DNA from: Echinostoma caproni
Lineage: Eukaryota; Platyhelminthes; Trematoda; Plagiorchiida; Echinostomatidae
Assembly (NCBI GenBank): GCA_900618425.1
Contig: UZAN01039784.1
Coordinates: forward strand, 12,044-76,043
Direction: 5' to 3'
Length of the DNA stretch: 64,000 nt
Position 1 is the first letter of the stretch. The number at the start of each line of letters is the position of its first letter. Positions 24,727 to 35,593 of the stretch are shown one piece after another. The position numbers and the translations under genes were made by a program. Below the pieces are notes generated by a model. The model saw only the letters and a list, made by a program, of their open reading frames with translations, searched no databases and was not told the origin of the DNA.

Positions 24727-25390
24727 CTAAATGTAACCGAAAAGCAAAACTGCATGGTTGCTTCGTCCTAATGGAGACGTTATTTCGACCGATTCAACCG
24801 ATTCGACCATAAGCTCCTCGCTTGTCAATATTAAGTCCAATGTTGATGGTTGGTGGCCTAATCCAAATCTGGTGGGCTTCTTCACGTGATCATACGTTGG
24901 ATGTGAGTCTATAAACTGTGATAAGTTTCTCTCGAAAGGGTGGTGATAGTTCCGGCTTTTTATAAAATTGGGACAGTTGAAGTTACCCATTATGAGAATA
25001 TGAGTGAACTCTACTGAGACAGCGTTTCTCAACGTCTACAAGAGTGCCTCGTCACTCAGGTCTGAGGATGCAGGAGAGCGGTAGACTACACCGATCAAAC
25101 AATTGCTATCTTTGAACAGCCTCATTGTGCACCAAAGTGTGTCGGGAGCTGCATTGAAGAGATCGAGTGGTTCACATTGAAGGTTGCTGCGGAAATATAG
25201 CAGCACACCCCCACCTCGTGTAGAACGATCACGCCTCAGCAGCGACATTCATGGTAGGCTCAATGCCGAATCGAGAATATCGGCAGTCAACCAAGTTTCG
25301 GTAATGGCACAAGATCCCACTGACCAGTTTGTAAGCGCATTTTAACCTCAGGGAGTTTGCGAAGGAAGCCTTGTGCGTTTGTGTAAAATC
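24727..25390 (-). pseudogene. CR1-like APE-type endonuclease, broken
   Basis: Frames in order on the minus strand: an N-terminal NAQGFLRKLPEVKMRLQ (just upstream of 25320, another frame), then CAITETWLTADILDSALSLP carrying the catalytic Glu of the ETWL motif, a stop, then 25248-25036 with STRGGGVLLYFRSN and IGVVYRSPAS, then 25032-24727 with ILIMGNFNCPNF (usual GDFN; the catalytic Asp is Asn here), QPSTLDLILT and LGRSNHAVLL (usual SDHAVL, again Asp to Asn). Two active-site replacements plus frame breaks mean the nuclease is dead. The family role is to nick target DNA. Confidence 0.8.
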
Positions 25391-25716
25391 AAGCTAGGGA
25401 GCGTTTATTTAGGAATCCGCTGGGTTTCGAATCGTTATTCATGCCGACCACTCTGCGGTCGACTAGCAGTATTCTCTTGGGTATCGGTTCTGCATCTGTC
25501 GGCTCCCGAAAAAGTCGAGGGAAGTGGAGTTTGGTATTCTAACTGCGGACATCGTTTTACTTCACTATTCAACAGTGGTATGAGGCGTAATTCTAGTGGT
25601 CCTCCTCTTTAGTTTTGATACCATGCCTGCAAGACCGACGTGACCACTTCCGGGATACTGAAGGTTACTTTCATAATACTCGGGCTGTTTCCACGGTAGT
25701 TTGCTGAACACAAAAG

Positions 25717-26493
25717 TCAACTGACTGAGGTGGTGAAAATATTGTAGCATCCAATAAACTCTTGAATAAACCTCCAATCTTTACAATCGTTTTGTTGATA
25801 TGTAGATTCGTCTGGATCGTTTAATTTCGGAACTCCCTCAATCAATACAACTTGTTTATTTTCCAACTCGCGTGCATCTACTGGGTTCGTGCGATGGCGC
25901 ATACGTTCGGTCCACGGTCGATCAGGAAGTATTCTTATACGGCTCGAAACTTTGCCAAGAAGGCAACTAGAAAGAAACACGTTCTCGACGTCTTTCTCAT
26001 CCTTCAAAGTAATGCGAAGTAGTCTGGGTTCCCCGGCGTGAGATGTGGACGGTTGACGAAAGAGATGTACGACGCTCATTGGGTAGACGTCAATGCTCAT
26101 TTGAGTGCATAATGCAGTCCAGTGACTAAACTCTTCCAGTTTTCTCTCCCTTAGTGAAGTTGTTGTCGCCTCCGGTGCATTAGTGCAGATAACCGTCACG
26201 GCGGCGTGATGAATAGTCCGCTTGTGGTTTGTTGACATAATGTATCTGCCATGTAAACACTCAGTTCGACTCCCGGAGCCTGAAATTGAGTCCGCATCGT
26301 TTGTTGATGTTATTATCTCCGTAATATGAGCAAGTGTTGGGTGCATTGAGTGGTTCTCCAACTCTGGGACAATTCTTGTGTTTCTCATTGTTTTTGGTAG
26401 GCTACTAATATCAGGAGCGTGTATCAGGTGAGCTGGATCAGAGCTACTATGGGATATCCTAAGACGCTTTATCGGCCGCTGCATTGGGCTCAC
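25717..26493 (-). CDS. CR1-like ORF1 protein, open 258 codons
   Basis: The longest open frame in the window outside the PLE. It begins MSPMQRPIKR and runs without a stop. Residues 157-200 carry RLLRITLKDEKDVENVFLS and then RIRILPDRPWTERMR, followed at 215-222 by VVLIEGVP. This order (a 'resLRitl' strand, an alpha-helix with KDVE, and the IRILPDRP block) is typical of CR1 ORF1 proteins of flatworms and other animals, which bind RNA. No CCHC knuckles are visible in the part seen, and the frame ends at about 258 residues, so the 3' part may be lost through a frameshift into 25777-25565 (VGLAGMVSKLKRR there). It is better preserved than ORF2. Confidence 0.7.
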   Translation of the reverse strand: MSPMQRPIKRLRISHSSSDPAHLIHAPDISSLPKTMRNTRIVPELENHSMHPTLAHITEIITSTNDADSISGSGSRTECLHGRYIMSTNHKRTIHHAAVTVICTNAPEATTTSLRERKLEEFSHWTALCTQMSIDVYPMSVVHLFRQPSTSHAGEPRLLRITLKDEKDVENVFLSSCLLGKVSSRIRILPDRPWTERMRHRTNPVDARELENKQVVLIEGVPKLNDPDESTYQQNDCKDWRFIQEFIGCYNIFTTSVS

Positions 26494-27499
26494 AGGTAGT
26501 AATTGGGAATTTAAGGAAGCTATCCTATCTTTAATAAGTATGTAAGAAACATTTAGCTTACGCTATAGGTATGTACATTGGCTGTATTCTAGATAGCACA
26601 ATCTTGTTGGGAACGAAAATTAATCACATTTGCCAATGAATAATGCATGCCAAAAGCGACGCCTGGTGGTGTGGTTAAAAAAGCCCCAATGAGGTATACG
26701 AGTGTCGTTGAGTGTCTGTACCGTCGGAAATCTCCCCGAAAGCAAAAGAGCAGCTTTACTTTAGGGTTCAGATTTTGCATTACTCTGACGGCTGTACTTC
26801 CCACTATGAACAAACACCCTCAAATGAGAACCGCTGAGTGTGATGCACCGGACAGCCTCAACTTATGTGTTTATTTATTTTGGATTCCACAGATGACATA
26901 GTCTAACATCACCAATGTTGCACCCCAGTAAAAATGTCAGTTGTCTTATCATCCATTCATTAGACAACCTTGTTGATTCACCAACTCACAATAAAAGCTC
27001 TCATGTGAGAACCGTCCGGAGTGGGCGTAAAAACACTCGGACAAACGTCTTAATATTGTCATCACATCCTATAACGAGTTCAACATTGGGTGGTAATATA
27101 TTATGTCCAATAGATTGACAAACACTTGTAGTTTGCAAAAAATACACGGAGCAACACGAGCCCTGATTGAAGACAGAATTATTTAGTTGGTATATTTGTG
27201 CACATCAGGAACGGAGACAAACTTGGACAAAATGATTATGTATCAAAGTCGTTTCAAAGACTGTTAATAAACACCGCAGATCAACCAGCAAAGCACGACG
27301 CAGTGATGATGTCACCTAACCTGGCTAAGGAACGGAGAACACACCTACATCAACATACTTACTTTGTCACGTTCATGCAGTAAATACCACAAGGCCTTGC
27401 AAAATGTCCGGTCGGGAATAAAAACGAAACATATTCTACTGCAACAAATTCAGAGTGGTACGAGCCAACGTCCAGAAATTAGCCGGGGCAGGTATGATA
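26494..27499. other. Upstream of the LINE; no gene recognised
   Basis: May include the LINE 5' UTR. A minus-strand frame at 26589-26813 and plus-strand frames of 60-84 codons have no motif. A copy of the TGATGATGTCACCT motif lies at 27303-27340 (separate entry). Confidence 0.4.
27303..27340 (+). ncRNA. Degenerate hammerhead-like motif, copy 2
   Basis: GTGATGATGTCACCTAACCT then GGCTAAGGAACG. Same word order as the motif at 29652-29690, but the core C is G and the closing stem is broken. Probably a dead copy. Confidence 0.25.
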
Positions 27500-27746
27500 A
27501 ACATACATACATACATACATACATACATACACACATACATACATACATACATACATACATACATACATACATACATACATACATACATACATACTGACAT
27601 ACATACATACATACATACATACATACATACATACATACATACATACATACATACACTGACATACATACATACATACATACATACATACATACATACATAC
27701 ATACATACATACATACAACATACATACATACATACATACATACATC
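27500..27746. repeat. (CATA)n microsatellite, about 245 bp
   Basis: ACAT/CATA tetramers interrupted at about 27530 (ACACAC), 27593 and 27655 (both CTGACA) and 27716 (CAACA). All long Tyr/Val/Cys/Met or Ile/His/Thr frames here are artefacts of the repeat. Confidence 0.97.
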
Positions 27747-29651
27747 TATTGATCTAGGAACAGTGCAATCTCTTCAAGTGATGACATGATGCATGCTGCT
27801 GGCAGGTGAAACAACAGGCCAAGATCATTCCTCAGACTTCACCTTCATGTACAATCCTTAGTTCATCGAGCCAACCATGCATTCGCAAGCACTAAACTGC
27901 AGTTTCTCAAATACAATCAAAATAGCTTCATAGGAAATGCCATGAGAGTGTGTATCGATTGGGGTATTTCGATGAAGTGCACTAAAACATTCCATCATTT
28001 TGTTTCAGAACACTGGGCTTCTTCACTCTAATTACCGGGAACGATGTTGAATTTGAATCAAGGTCTGAAGATCAACTCAGCGATGTTTGTGTTAGAGAGA
28101 GAGAGAGAGAGAAAAAGAACGAGACTCACACGCCATACCTACCAAAGGTAACCGAAATTTGACGTGGGATGAACCTTGAGAAAACCTTTCGTCGGCATAA
28201 TCACAATTCCCGGACTCTGCACAACGCACTTGGGAACGTCATTCTGACAACTGGAGAATCCTTAACTAGCTGACATTACACAGACAACGGAAACTGATAA
28301 GAATACTGGAGATTTCTCGGTTTAGAGGTCGTAAAGACTTTCCCATTGACTAAACCCTTATACGGAACTAGTAGGTGGTAGAAATGTCTAGCAAAGCCAC
28401 ACTTTTTGCAGCTTCACATCAACCAATATGCTGCAACTATTTAGCACCTCTTTATCTAACCGAAGTTTGATGCATCGAAAACAGCCTAAAAGCATACATC
28501 TGCAAGACGAATAGTATGCACTAGCTTCATCTAATGACGAGTACATTTGAACTGTACAACCCAAATAAGGAATAATGAAAGTGGTCAAGAGAAGGCATCA
28601 GAGCTTATTACGTTCCAGGTCGTTCACGCAACTCCGTTTCAGCAGCTCAGTTGATAGAAGTAGGAGGATACTCAACTGGGATTTTTGGACATGTTGACCT
28701 TGTTCGGAAAGTCGACAAAATAGAGATTCGGATGTCCCGGGTTCTAACTGCCTCATCGCTGCCTAACTTCCCCATTTCCGTATTTTCGAAGAAGGTCTTT
28801 GCATGACCGCGAATCCCTTCCTGAAAGTTGACTGTACATGTGTACATTCAGTGAATAAATAATGAAATAAAAAGACGTCATATCACATCACATCAAGTCA
28901 AATCAGTACACTCAAAAGATGAGAAACGATTTCCTTTCAGAGTTTTCGATCGCAATGGCTACATCCGCAAATTCATCAAAATAATTGTGACACAAAGAAC
29001 GAAACCAACGATGGATAGAATCAGGAACAACATACACTGTGTCTTACATCAGGAATTTTTCAGAAATGAGGGCAAGACTGCTCAGATCATACAGAATCCA
29101 AGTCGCCTACAAACCTACCGCATGCGTACGAAGAATTCGTTCAAAACCAAAGGAGAAAACAGTGCTTTCTACAAGATACACCGCAATGAACACCCAAGAC
29201 ATTATATGGAAAAACTGGAAAAAAATGTCAACAAGGATCGGTGAAAATCAATTGGTAATCCGGAGGCATGGCCCACTGCCATCGAATCTCCTCCACGAAA
29301 ATCAGGAAGGACATCAAGTCAAACTCATTTAAGCGATAATCATCGACCAAGCGAGATCAAAACATACCAGAGGCTTGGCATTCTTAAATCATCGTAATAA
29401 ACAGACTTATCGAACTGGATGACGCGTTCACGCCAATGCAACTCAGGGATCAAATGACGTAACAAACCATCACGTCGTAACTTGAGAACAGACCAAAATC
29501 TGTAATCCTAACGGAAGAACAACCACCCACCCCGATATCCTGTCGCCAATTCTATGGAGAACCAAATAAAATAAAGTGAGAACGAGGGACAAAATAGTCG
29601 GTGAAGAGCATATATGAACGAACGGGTGCAAGAACCCTGTCACTTCACAAG
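27747..29651. other. No supported gene
   Basis: A (GA)9 tract lies at about 28094-28112. At 28860-28905 AATAAATAATGAAATAAAAA followed by ATCAC/ATCAAG words resembles a retroelement 3' end with a tail, with no coding support. Frames at 28987-29332 (about 90 codons, Lys/Asn/Arg-rich) have no motif. Confidence 0.35.
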
Positions 29652-29690
29652 CACTGATGATGTCACCTCGGCTGGTGATGAAATGTTTGC
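29652..29690 (+). ncRNA. Hammerhead-ribozyme-like motif
   Basis: CTGATGA (29654-29660), then TCACC (29663-29667) pairing perfectly with GGTGA (29674-29678) across a TCGGCT loop, then GAAA (29680-29683). This is the order of the hammerhead catalytic core and stem II. PLE terminal regions are known to carry hammerhead motifs. Against it: there are two extra bases after CTGATGA and one before GAAA that do not pair, and I cannot place a clean stem I/III. The following GCAAACAAATTACCAAGCTG is reminiscent of the sequence after such motifs in dispersed repeats. No RT is attached here. Confidence 0.3.
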
Positions 29691-30212
29691 AAACAAATTA
29701 CCAAGCTGGGCGAAACAAAGTGGATTCACTTTATCCGATCTAGGAGAGCCGACTTTAAATACTTTGTTAATAGTAAATTATGCACGCATATAGCAAAATA
29801 CACTGGTTTGTGATGTAGATTTGGAAAGCTACGGATTTCTGCCCCCCCCCCCACTTAGACTGTCTTGATGCGCAGTCGTATAAACTGTTTCACCTCTTAG
29901 AATCGATATGATGAGTGCCCATTACATGCCAAAAACACTTACTCGATTTTTTAAAATGCCCTTTAAAATTTTGATTGTCAAATATCTTCAAAATGTTCCA
30001 AATATGTTTTGATCACATTCTGTTACTCATTCGGCCAATAATCTAACTCATGAGTTTGATTTACAGAACACTGAGTTAGGTTGAACTACAGGTCTAATAG
30101 AAACTGAAGCTACGGGTCCCTGTGAAACATTTGTGGGTTCCTATAGGCAACAGCATTTATACTACAGTAAATTTGTTTTCCAAATAATAATAAACAAGCC
30201 TTGTCTTTATAG

Positions 30213-30313
30213 CATTGATTTTCGTTCATACTCAGCAGATGGAATGGTTCAGAATGTAGGGGATACTCCTATTCCGTCAGTAGTCGTTGACCTAGAACAT
30301 GATGAATTAAGAG
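30213..30313 (+). CDS. Candidate 101-nt internal exon
   Basis: AGCCTTGTCTTTATAG|CATTGATT is a strong acceptor and GAATTAAGAG|GTAACT a good donor. The single open frame reads IDFRSYSADGMVQNVGDTPI and then PSVVVDLEHDELR, with one base of a split codon at each end. The composition is clearly protein-like and both splice sites fit, making this one of the better host exons in the window. I cannot name the gene, and no second exon can be joined to it with confidence. Confidence 0.45.
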
Positions 30314-32411
30314 GTAACTAAAGAGAATGTAACAGCTGTGCACAAAAATGACTTTGACTTCAAGGTTGACTGTGATTAAAATGGTATTTTTCGACTTCAG
30401 TGAGTTGGACATCAAAGATAGATTATTATTATGAAACCTTATTCAATGCAGTTCCTTCGGACAGTGAAAGAATTTCATTTGGTTACTCAATACAGCTGCT
30501 ATAATTATGTCGGTTATGTTGGATAAAAAAAATGCCTCATAACAAAAATCGGAGATGGCAAGGGTTTATGGAAATAATTTAGGATAATTCCGAAGTCATT
30601 CTAATTAGAAAACATTACTTTTTCATGATTGATAAAGTTGTCAAGGTCTAAAGTATTAATATAGATGATAAATATAATGAAACTCAATTTGATCATTGTT
30701 TTGTCCCAAATTAGTAGGCAAATGAGCACACAATGAATGAAGCAGTAAGTTTAATGTAAACAGTAAATATGTAACCGGTGCACAAACCAGGGAACAAGTA
30801 GGAACGATCATCGTGTAGGAAGGCAGGTAGGCAGGCAGATTCTGGCTCACACGTTGCAGTACATGCGAATGCCATCCAGCCAGAATTCAAACAGTCAGTC
30901 AATCGATCAACCGATCGATCGATCAATCAATTTGACCACAGGCATGTGTGAACACAAATCATTCAGTTATAAGCCATAACAATCATAAGGAAAATATTTC
31001 AGTGCATCACAATCGGCCAGTACTGTATCCTCGACGTTTGTCTCAGAAATTCTCTGTGATCTCACAGACAGACACCTTGGTCACCAAATATTCTGATTGC
31101 CAATATCACTCACACAATGCATACGCCTTGCTTGAACAATGTTTGCTCAGAAACTCTCCGAGCTCGTACTTTGTCCGAGGTCCTACGGGGGGAACCAAAC
31201 CAATCAAGCAATTGCATGCAACGTCCCTGTTTGAAAAACTGTTCTTTTTCCGTCAGGAGATAAATTGAGACCTCGTCTTTGTGATTGAAATGTTATCCTA
31301 TATTAGTACGGAAATCGCATGAATTAGGAATACAAATTATCGAGTATTATACTCTGACCGTGCCGGATAGTAATACATAGAAATACCCCAAACGAAAGAT
31401 AAGTTCAGTGAATTTGGCAAAACTTTTTCATTTGCTTCCTCGTTAAATGTAGCTCAAAAACGATTTTTTCCCGAATAAAACGAAAAAAACTGAAATCTGA
31501 GGTTTTAGCGACACATTTATCATCAGTTTTGGGAGGTGTTAGATTATATGGAGTATCACAGTTATTTTTAATAAAAAGTGTTCAAGTCTGGTTCATTATT
31601 TAATCGAACACAGTTTTCACGAAAAAAAGCAATTACTGCATGCTGAAATGCTGTTCATCAGCTAGATTTGGTTAGAAACTGAAATTACAACTGATTAACG
31701 GGAAAAATGCTAACCCTAGCACATGAAATGTGTGCACAGTGCCTGTGTTCTTTATCTGTTTGTCTGTCTCTCTGTCTCTCTGTCTGTTCGTCTGAAGTTC
31801 TCTCCATTCCTTCCAGCTATTTCCATTCATCAGTAAAAATGTTTAACTGACGGAACAAGTACTTCTCACGCTAGTAGAGTCTATTCATTATGAGACACGC
31901 TGGTTACAAGTCATTTCTTGTAATTGTTAAGGAAGAATGACGCAGCTCAATAGGCTTAACGGGTAGGCGGGAGTGACATTGCGTTGTGTGTGTGTGTGTG
32001 GTTGTGTTGATTTGCGTGCGTGCGTGTGTGTGTGTGTGCGGACATGAGCAGATACCCCTTCTGCCAGAAGAAATGGACAAGTCATTGGTGTGTGTGCGTG
32101 ACATGTTTTCGTGGACTAGGAGTTACGTTCACATCTGTTCTCAAGCGTGACTGGTACAGTCATTATCCGATTCTCGAGTTTAACCGAGAGGGAGCCATAA
32201 ATTCACATGAAAAAGCATACATTGGGCATGTTAGGTGAGATGCGCGGCGGGTGGATGATTGTGAGTCGCGCTGTACCATCTCACGATGTGATTATGCGAT
32301 AATTCGAAATAATTACTCCGGTGAGAATAGGTGAGAATGTGACTCGTCTTTTCACGGGAGATTCGTGGTTCTACTGTTTAACTAACACGCTCTAAATCTA
32401 TCTACTTTATA
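30314..32411. other. No supported gene; simple tracts
   Basis: A TGTC/TCTC-rich tract lies at 31752-31796 and GT/GC-rich runs at 31981-32041. Frames at 30948-31268 and 32020-32238 have no motif; the AYIGH near the end of the latter resembles a GIY-YIG fragment by chance but lacks the context (see rejected list). Confidence 0.4.
31981..32041. repeat. (GT)n-rich microsatellite
   Basis: GT runs broken by TTGATTT and GCGTGCGTGC words. Confidence 0.9.
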
Positions 32412-32556
32412 GTGAACAACAGCGTGGCGAACAAGCTCGTTTTCAATTATTTGTAATAATGCCATTACATAACATTAACTATGACTAACCATAAGAACGC
32501 AACAGGGAATGAGAAATTCTAGTCCTAATGATTCAGCTGTGGCTCCAATCATGCGT
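32412..32556 (-). repeat. PLE 3' end, left of gap 1, inverted
   Basis: The reverse complement matches the 3' part of PLE-3 (37340-37470): GAATCATTAGGACTAGAATT / GAACTATTAGGACTCGGATT, then GGTTAGTCATA and AATGGCATTATTACAAATAA. The outer 55 bases (32412-32466) are also nearly identical, inverted, to 33075-33129 on the other side of the gap. The family match stops at 32412. Confidence 0.75.
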
Positions 32557-33074
32557 NNNNNNNNNNNNNNNNNNNNNNNNNNNNNNNNNNNNNNNNNNNN
32601 NNNNNNNNNNNNNNNNNNNNNNNNNNNNNNNNNNNNNNNNNNNNNNNNNNNNNNNNNNNNNNNNNNNNNNNNNNNNNNNNNNNNNNNNNNNNNNNNNNNN
32701 NNNNNNNNNNNNNNNNNNNNNNNNNNNNNNNNNNNNNNNNNNNNNNNNNNNNNNNNNNNNNNNNNNNNNNNNNNNNNNNNNNNNNNNNNNNNNNNNNNNN
32801 NNNNNNNNNNNNNNNNNNNNNNNNNNNNNNNNNNNNNNNNNNNNNNNNNNNNNNNNNNNNNNNNNNNNNNNNNNNNNNNNNNNNNNNNNNNNNNNNNNNN
32901 NNNNNNNNNNNNNNNNNNNNNNNNNNNNNNNNNNNNNNNNNNNNNNNNNNNNNNNNNNNNNNNNNNNNNNNNNNNNNNNNNNNNNNNNNNNNNNNNNNNN
33001 NNNNNNNNNNNNNNNNNNNNNNNNNNNNNNNNNNNNNNNNNNNNNNNNNNNNNNNNNNNNNNNNNNNNNNNNNN
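32557..33074. other. Assembly gap 1 (518 N)
   Basis: Unresolved bases. The edges are inverted copies of one PLE 3' end, so a palindromic PLE in or around the gap is a likely cause. The coding frames spanning it are meaningless. Confidence 0.99.
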
Positions 33075-33155
33075 AATGGCATTATTACAAATAACTGAAA
33101 ACGAGCTTGTTCTCCACGCTGTTGTTCTCAATGTGTTCTGTGGGACTAATAAAAC
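33075..33155 (+). repeat. PLE 3' end, right of gap 1
   Basis: AATGGCATTATTACAAATAA through CTCAATGTGTTCTGTGGGAC. It matches PLE-3 at 37410-37490 in the same orientation and the left flank 32412-32466 in inverted orientation (about 52 of 55 bases by eye). Confidence 0.75.
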
Positions 33156-35216
33156 GATTAATTCAATATGTCGAAAAAATGTACCTGCCATTCATTTGGA
33201 CCGATGGGAGAATATGTTACCGGATATAACCTTATGAAATAGGGTGTGAAAAGGAAATATAGGAACATAGTGCTGCATAATTTATAACCAAAATACATTT
33301 GCCCTGTCTCCTCAGGTGTATACTGTAATCAAACTTTTATAGAACATAATGAAGTTACTGTGACTGTTGATGAACTTTTTGTATTTAACTTGTCACTCTT
33401 TCTACCAAGGCAGGGCTAGAGTTATCAATAACTCCTACCGCTTGTACAAATCAGGTCTTCATCGTGTAACAGCAGTGGTCTCCGCAAATTGCAGATCAAC
33501 TGAGAGAAAAAAGAACAGTTATGCACGATGATCAAGTTTACTTGATGCCCAGTCTCTAACAGGTGATGAGAGGTCGAGGACTCCTAAGAGTGGCTTTCAA
33601 GTAACCTTGAGGCATTTACTGTCCGGAGTGTGATCCGTTCACCTGTCTAGTTAACCACACAGGAATGTGTTTGGTCAATCGTTGTAGAAATTGTCGCTCG
33701 GTTCTATCTAGGAACGCAACTAAGCATAGGCAAAATGAACTGGTAGAGTTGATGGGACTTAACATACTGGAAAAGGGGTTGTCGGACTAGAGAAGCTCGT
33801 AGTCCGTCGCTAGCTTAGACGAAGACAAGTTCGACATTGTCCTATGCTCGTCTGATGGATGAGCAAAAGTGGTATTCTAACAACTATGCTATCACCGTTA
33901 AATAGGAGGTGTAGAGCACAGACAATACACACACGTGTTATTCTTACTGTCCCTATTGATGATGTCCACTTAGCGATTCTCCGAGCTTGTTTTCCAAATC
34001 CATTCGTTGGAAGTTTATCGTTCTATCCGTGTGCATCTTAGCATAGTTTAGTCGTCTCCGTGCAGCATTGTTGAATCTTACAAACTTTGAACAATACCCC
34101 AATAGTTCTACCAACGGGCGGTTGCTTGTGATTTAATTTTTCTTTAGTTCTGAAGCATTTTTGTAAGTCAGTATTTAATGTTCACAACTAATAGAAAATG
34201 TATCCTAATTATTGTAAAGTATTTTTTGTTTTGACGCAAACGACCGTGAACTTGATGGGATTACCCAAAAGCCTCAAATCAAAAGGCGTTCCCGGATAGA
34301 GTATCCAAGGGAGCTGAGGGATTTACACGACGTGATTTCAGGCTCTATAACAATATAATTTTTACCACCACCACCTCCAATACCACCACCATCACTTTCT
34401 CCTGCTTCTCAAAACTACCTTGACCTTTGAATCAACGGAAAACTGTCACAAAATCACTGGTCAGCCTCCTCGATTGACGTTGTTTCCATGTGATTTGTGA
34501 TACGGTTGTAACATCGGAAACAGAAATTGTTTGTTCGCGAGCGTGAGTGCGCTCGGGTCAAATGAGACTAGAAAAAGTAATTTGTGCTCTGTCTTTGTTG
34601 TTGTTGCTGCTGCAGTTACGTGATTCGCGGTAGGAGACAGGAATAATTGAAATCACTTGTGTGATGCTATCTCTTTGAATAAAATGTATAAATATATATT
34701 CAACTTTGATGGAGTTCTTTACTTGACAGTTGCGAACAAGACGGTTGAGGCGGAAGTCAAGTAGCGGACTGAGTTGCCTCCCTTTGTCGTCTGTCTTGTG
34801 TCATCACAGATTGGAAGCAGGTGGAGTCAAGTGGTTGTCAACGTGATTGTGGTCATGATTGGATACACCTGCATGCCTACAGATTGTAAATATTGTTTTT
34901 CAGCACTAAAACCGCGTATTTGAAAGTGGTCAATTTAACATAATTTTCTAAATGAGTGTGCAATTTGTGAATAACATTTGATGTGATTCACCCAAACAGA
35001 CACTCTTATTATTAGAAAACAGTCGGTTTGCAACACCTGGTTGATTTGTGATACCACCAATCGACTGTAATAACTTCGACTCTAAAAATGCTGATAACAA
35101 GTATAAAAGTATTAATTGTCAAATTAAAATAACAGTCCTTGAACAATAGATTTCGTTCAATAATGCCCACTTGACCGTTCAAGTATCGATCTTTAATCGT
35201 AGCTGATTTACTTCAG
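33156..35216. other. No supported gene
   Basis: An ACC-rich stretch lies at about 34362-34400 and a short TTG/CTG tract at 34595-34615. No frame over 60 codons with motif. Confidence 0.45.
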
Positions 35217-35593
35217 ACAGATCCTTTGTTAAAATGACAACATCCTGGTTCGTAAGAGTCACTTACGTAACTCCGTTTGCCTTTCCTCACACTTCATATT
35301 GGGGTAGGTACCTTGGTATCCCTCCAGTTGATAAAACACTGAATGGTTCTGATATTCGTGGTTTCAAAATAACTATAAAAACGATAAGCCTGACCAACAG
35401 AACGCAAGCCACCGAGTACGAGCAAACAGAGGATGTTCCTATTACTTACCAATGTTCATTCCTATCCTTGAAAGGCTGGCATAACATGAATCATTTAGTA
35501 ACAAAAATGGGCAAACTGCCTACTGATCACTCTATCTTCACACTCGTTTCACCGTTTGCTCATTCCGTGCAAAGTCCCTCCAAAAGGTGGCAG
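35217..35593 (+). CDS. Candidate 377-nt exon, unknown product
   Basis: TGATTTACTTCAG|ACAGATCC (acceptor) to AGGTGGCAG|GTAATAGT (good donor), with 125 complete codons open throughout and ending in phase 0. The product contains SWFVRVTYVTPFAFPHTSYW, GRYLGIPPVDKTLNGSDIRG and GWHNMNHLVTKMGKL. There is no signal peptide, transmembrane run or known motif. One or two frames of this length are expected by chance in the window (my rough estimate); the matching splice sites raise the odds. An alternative donor, TATTGGG|GTAGGT, lies inside it at about 35302. Confidence 0.35.

Larger units (their letters stand above)
22615..26493 (-). mobile_element. Near full-length CR1-like LINE
   Basis: Minus-strand element of about 3.9 kb with, in order, ORF1 (26493-25717), APE-type endonuclease (about 25390-24727), linker, reverse transcriptase (24322-22970) and C-terminal region (22944-22615). 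Order, sizes and motifs fit the CR1 group of non-LTR retrotransposons, which is abundant in flatworms. ORF1 is open; ORF2 is cut into at least five frames. I could not see a clear 3' tail; the 3' end is probably within 22500-22615. Confidence 0.85.

Noticed and set aside
27436..27757. Several 90-100 codon frames on both strands rich in Tyr/Val/Cys/Met or Ile/His/Thr
   Set aside because: They are translations of the (CATA)n microsatellite, not genes.
32020..32238. AYIGHVR at the end of a plus-strand frame, resembling a GIY-YIG core
   Set aside because: It has no flanking Cys-x-Cys, no Arg/Glu-His block and the wrong orientation relative to the PLE end at 32412; most likely chance.
32475..33237. 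Long frames on both strands across 32.5-33.2 kb
   Set aside because: They are open only because they cross the run of N.
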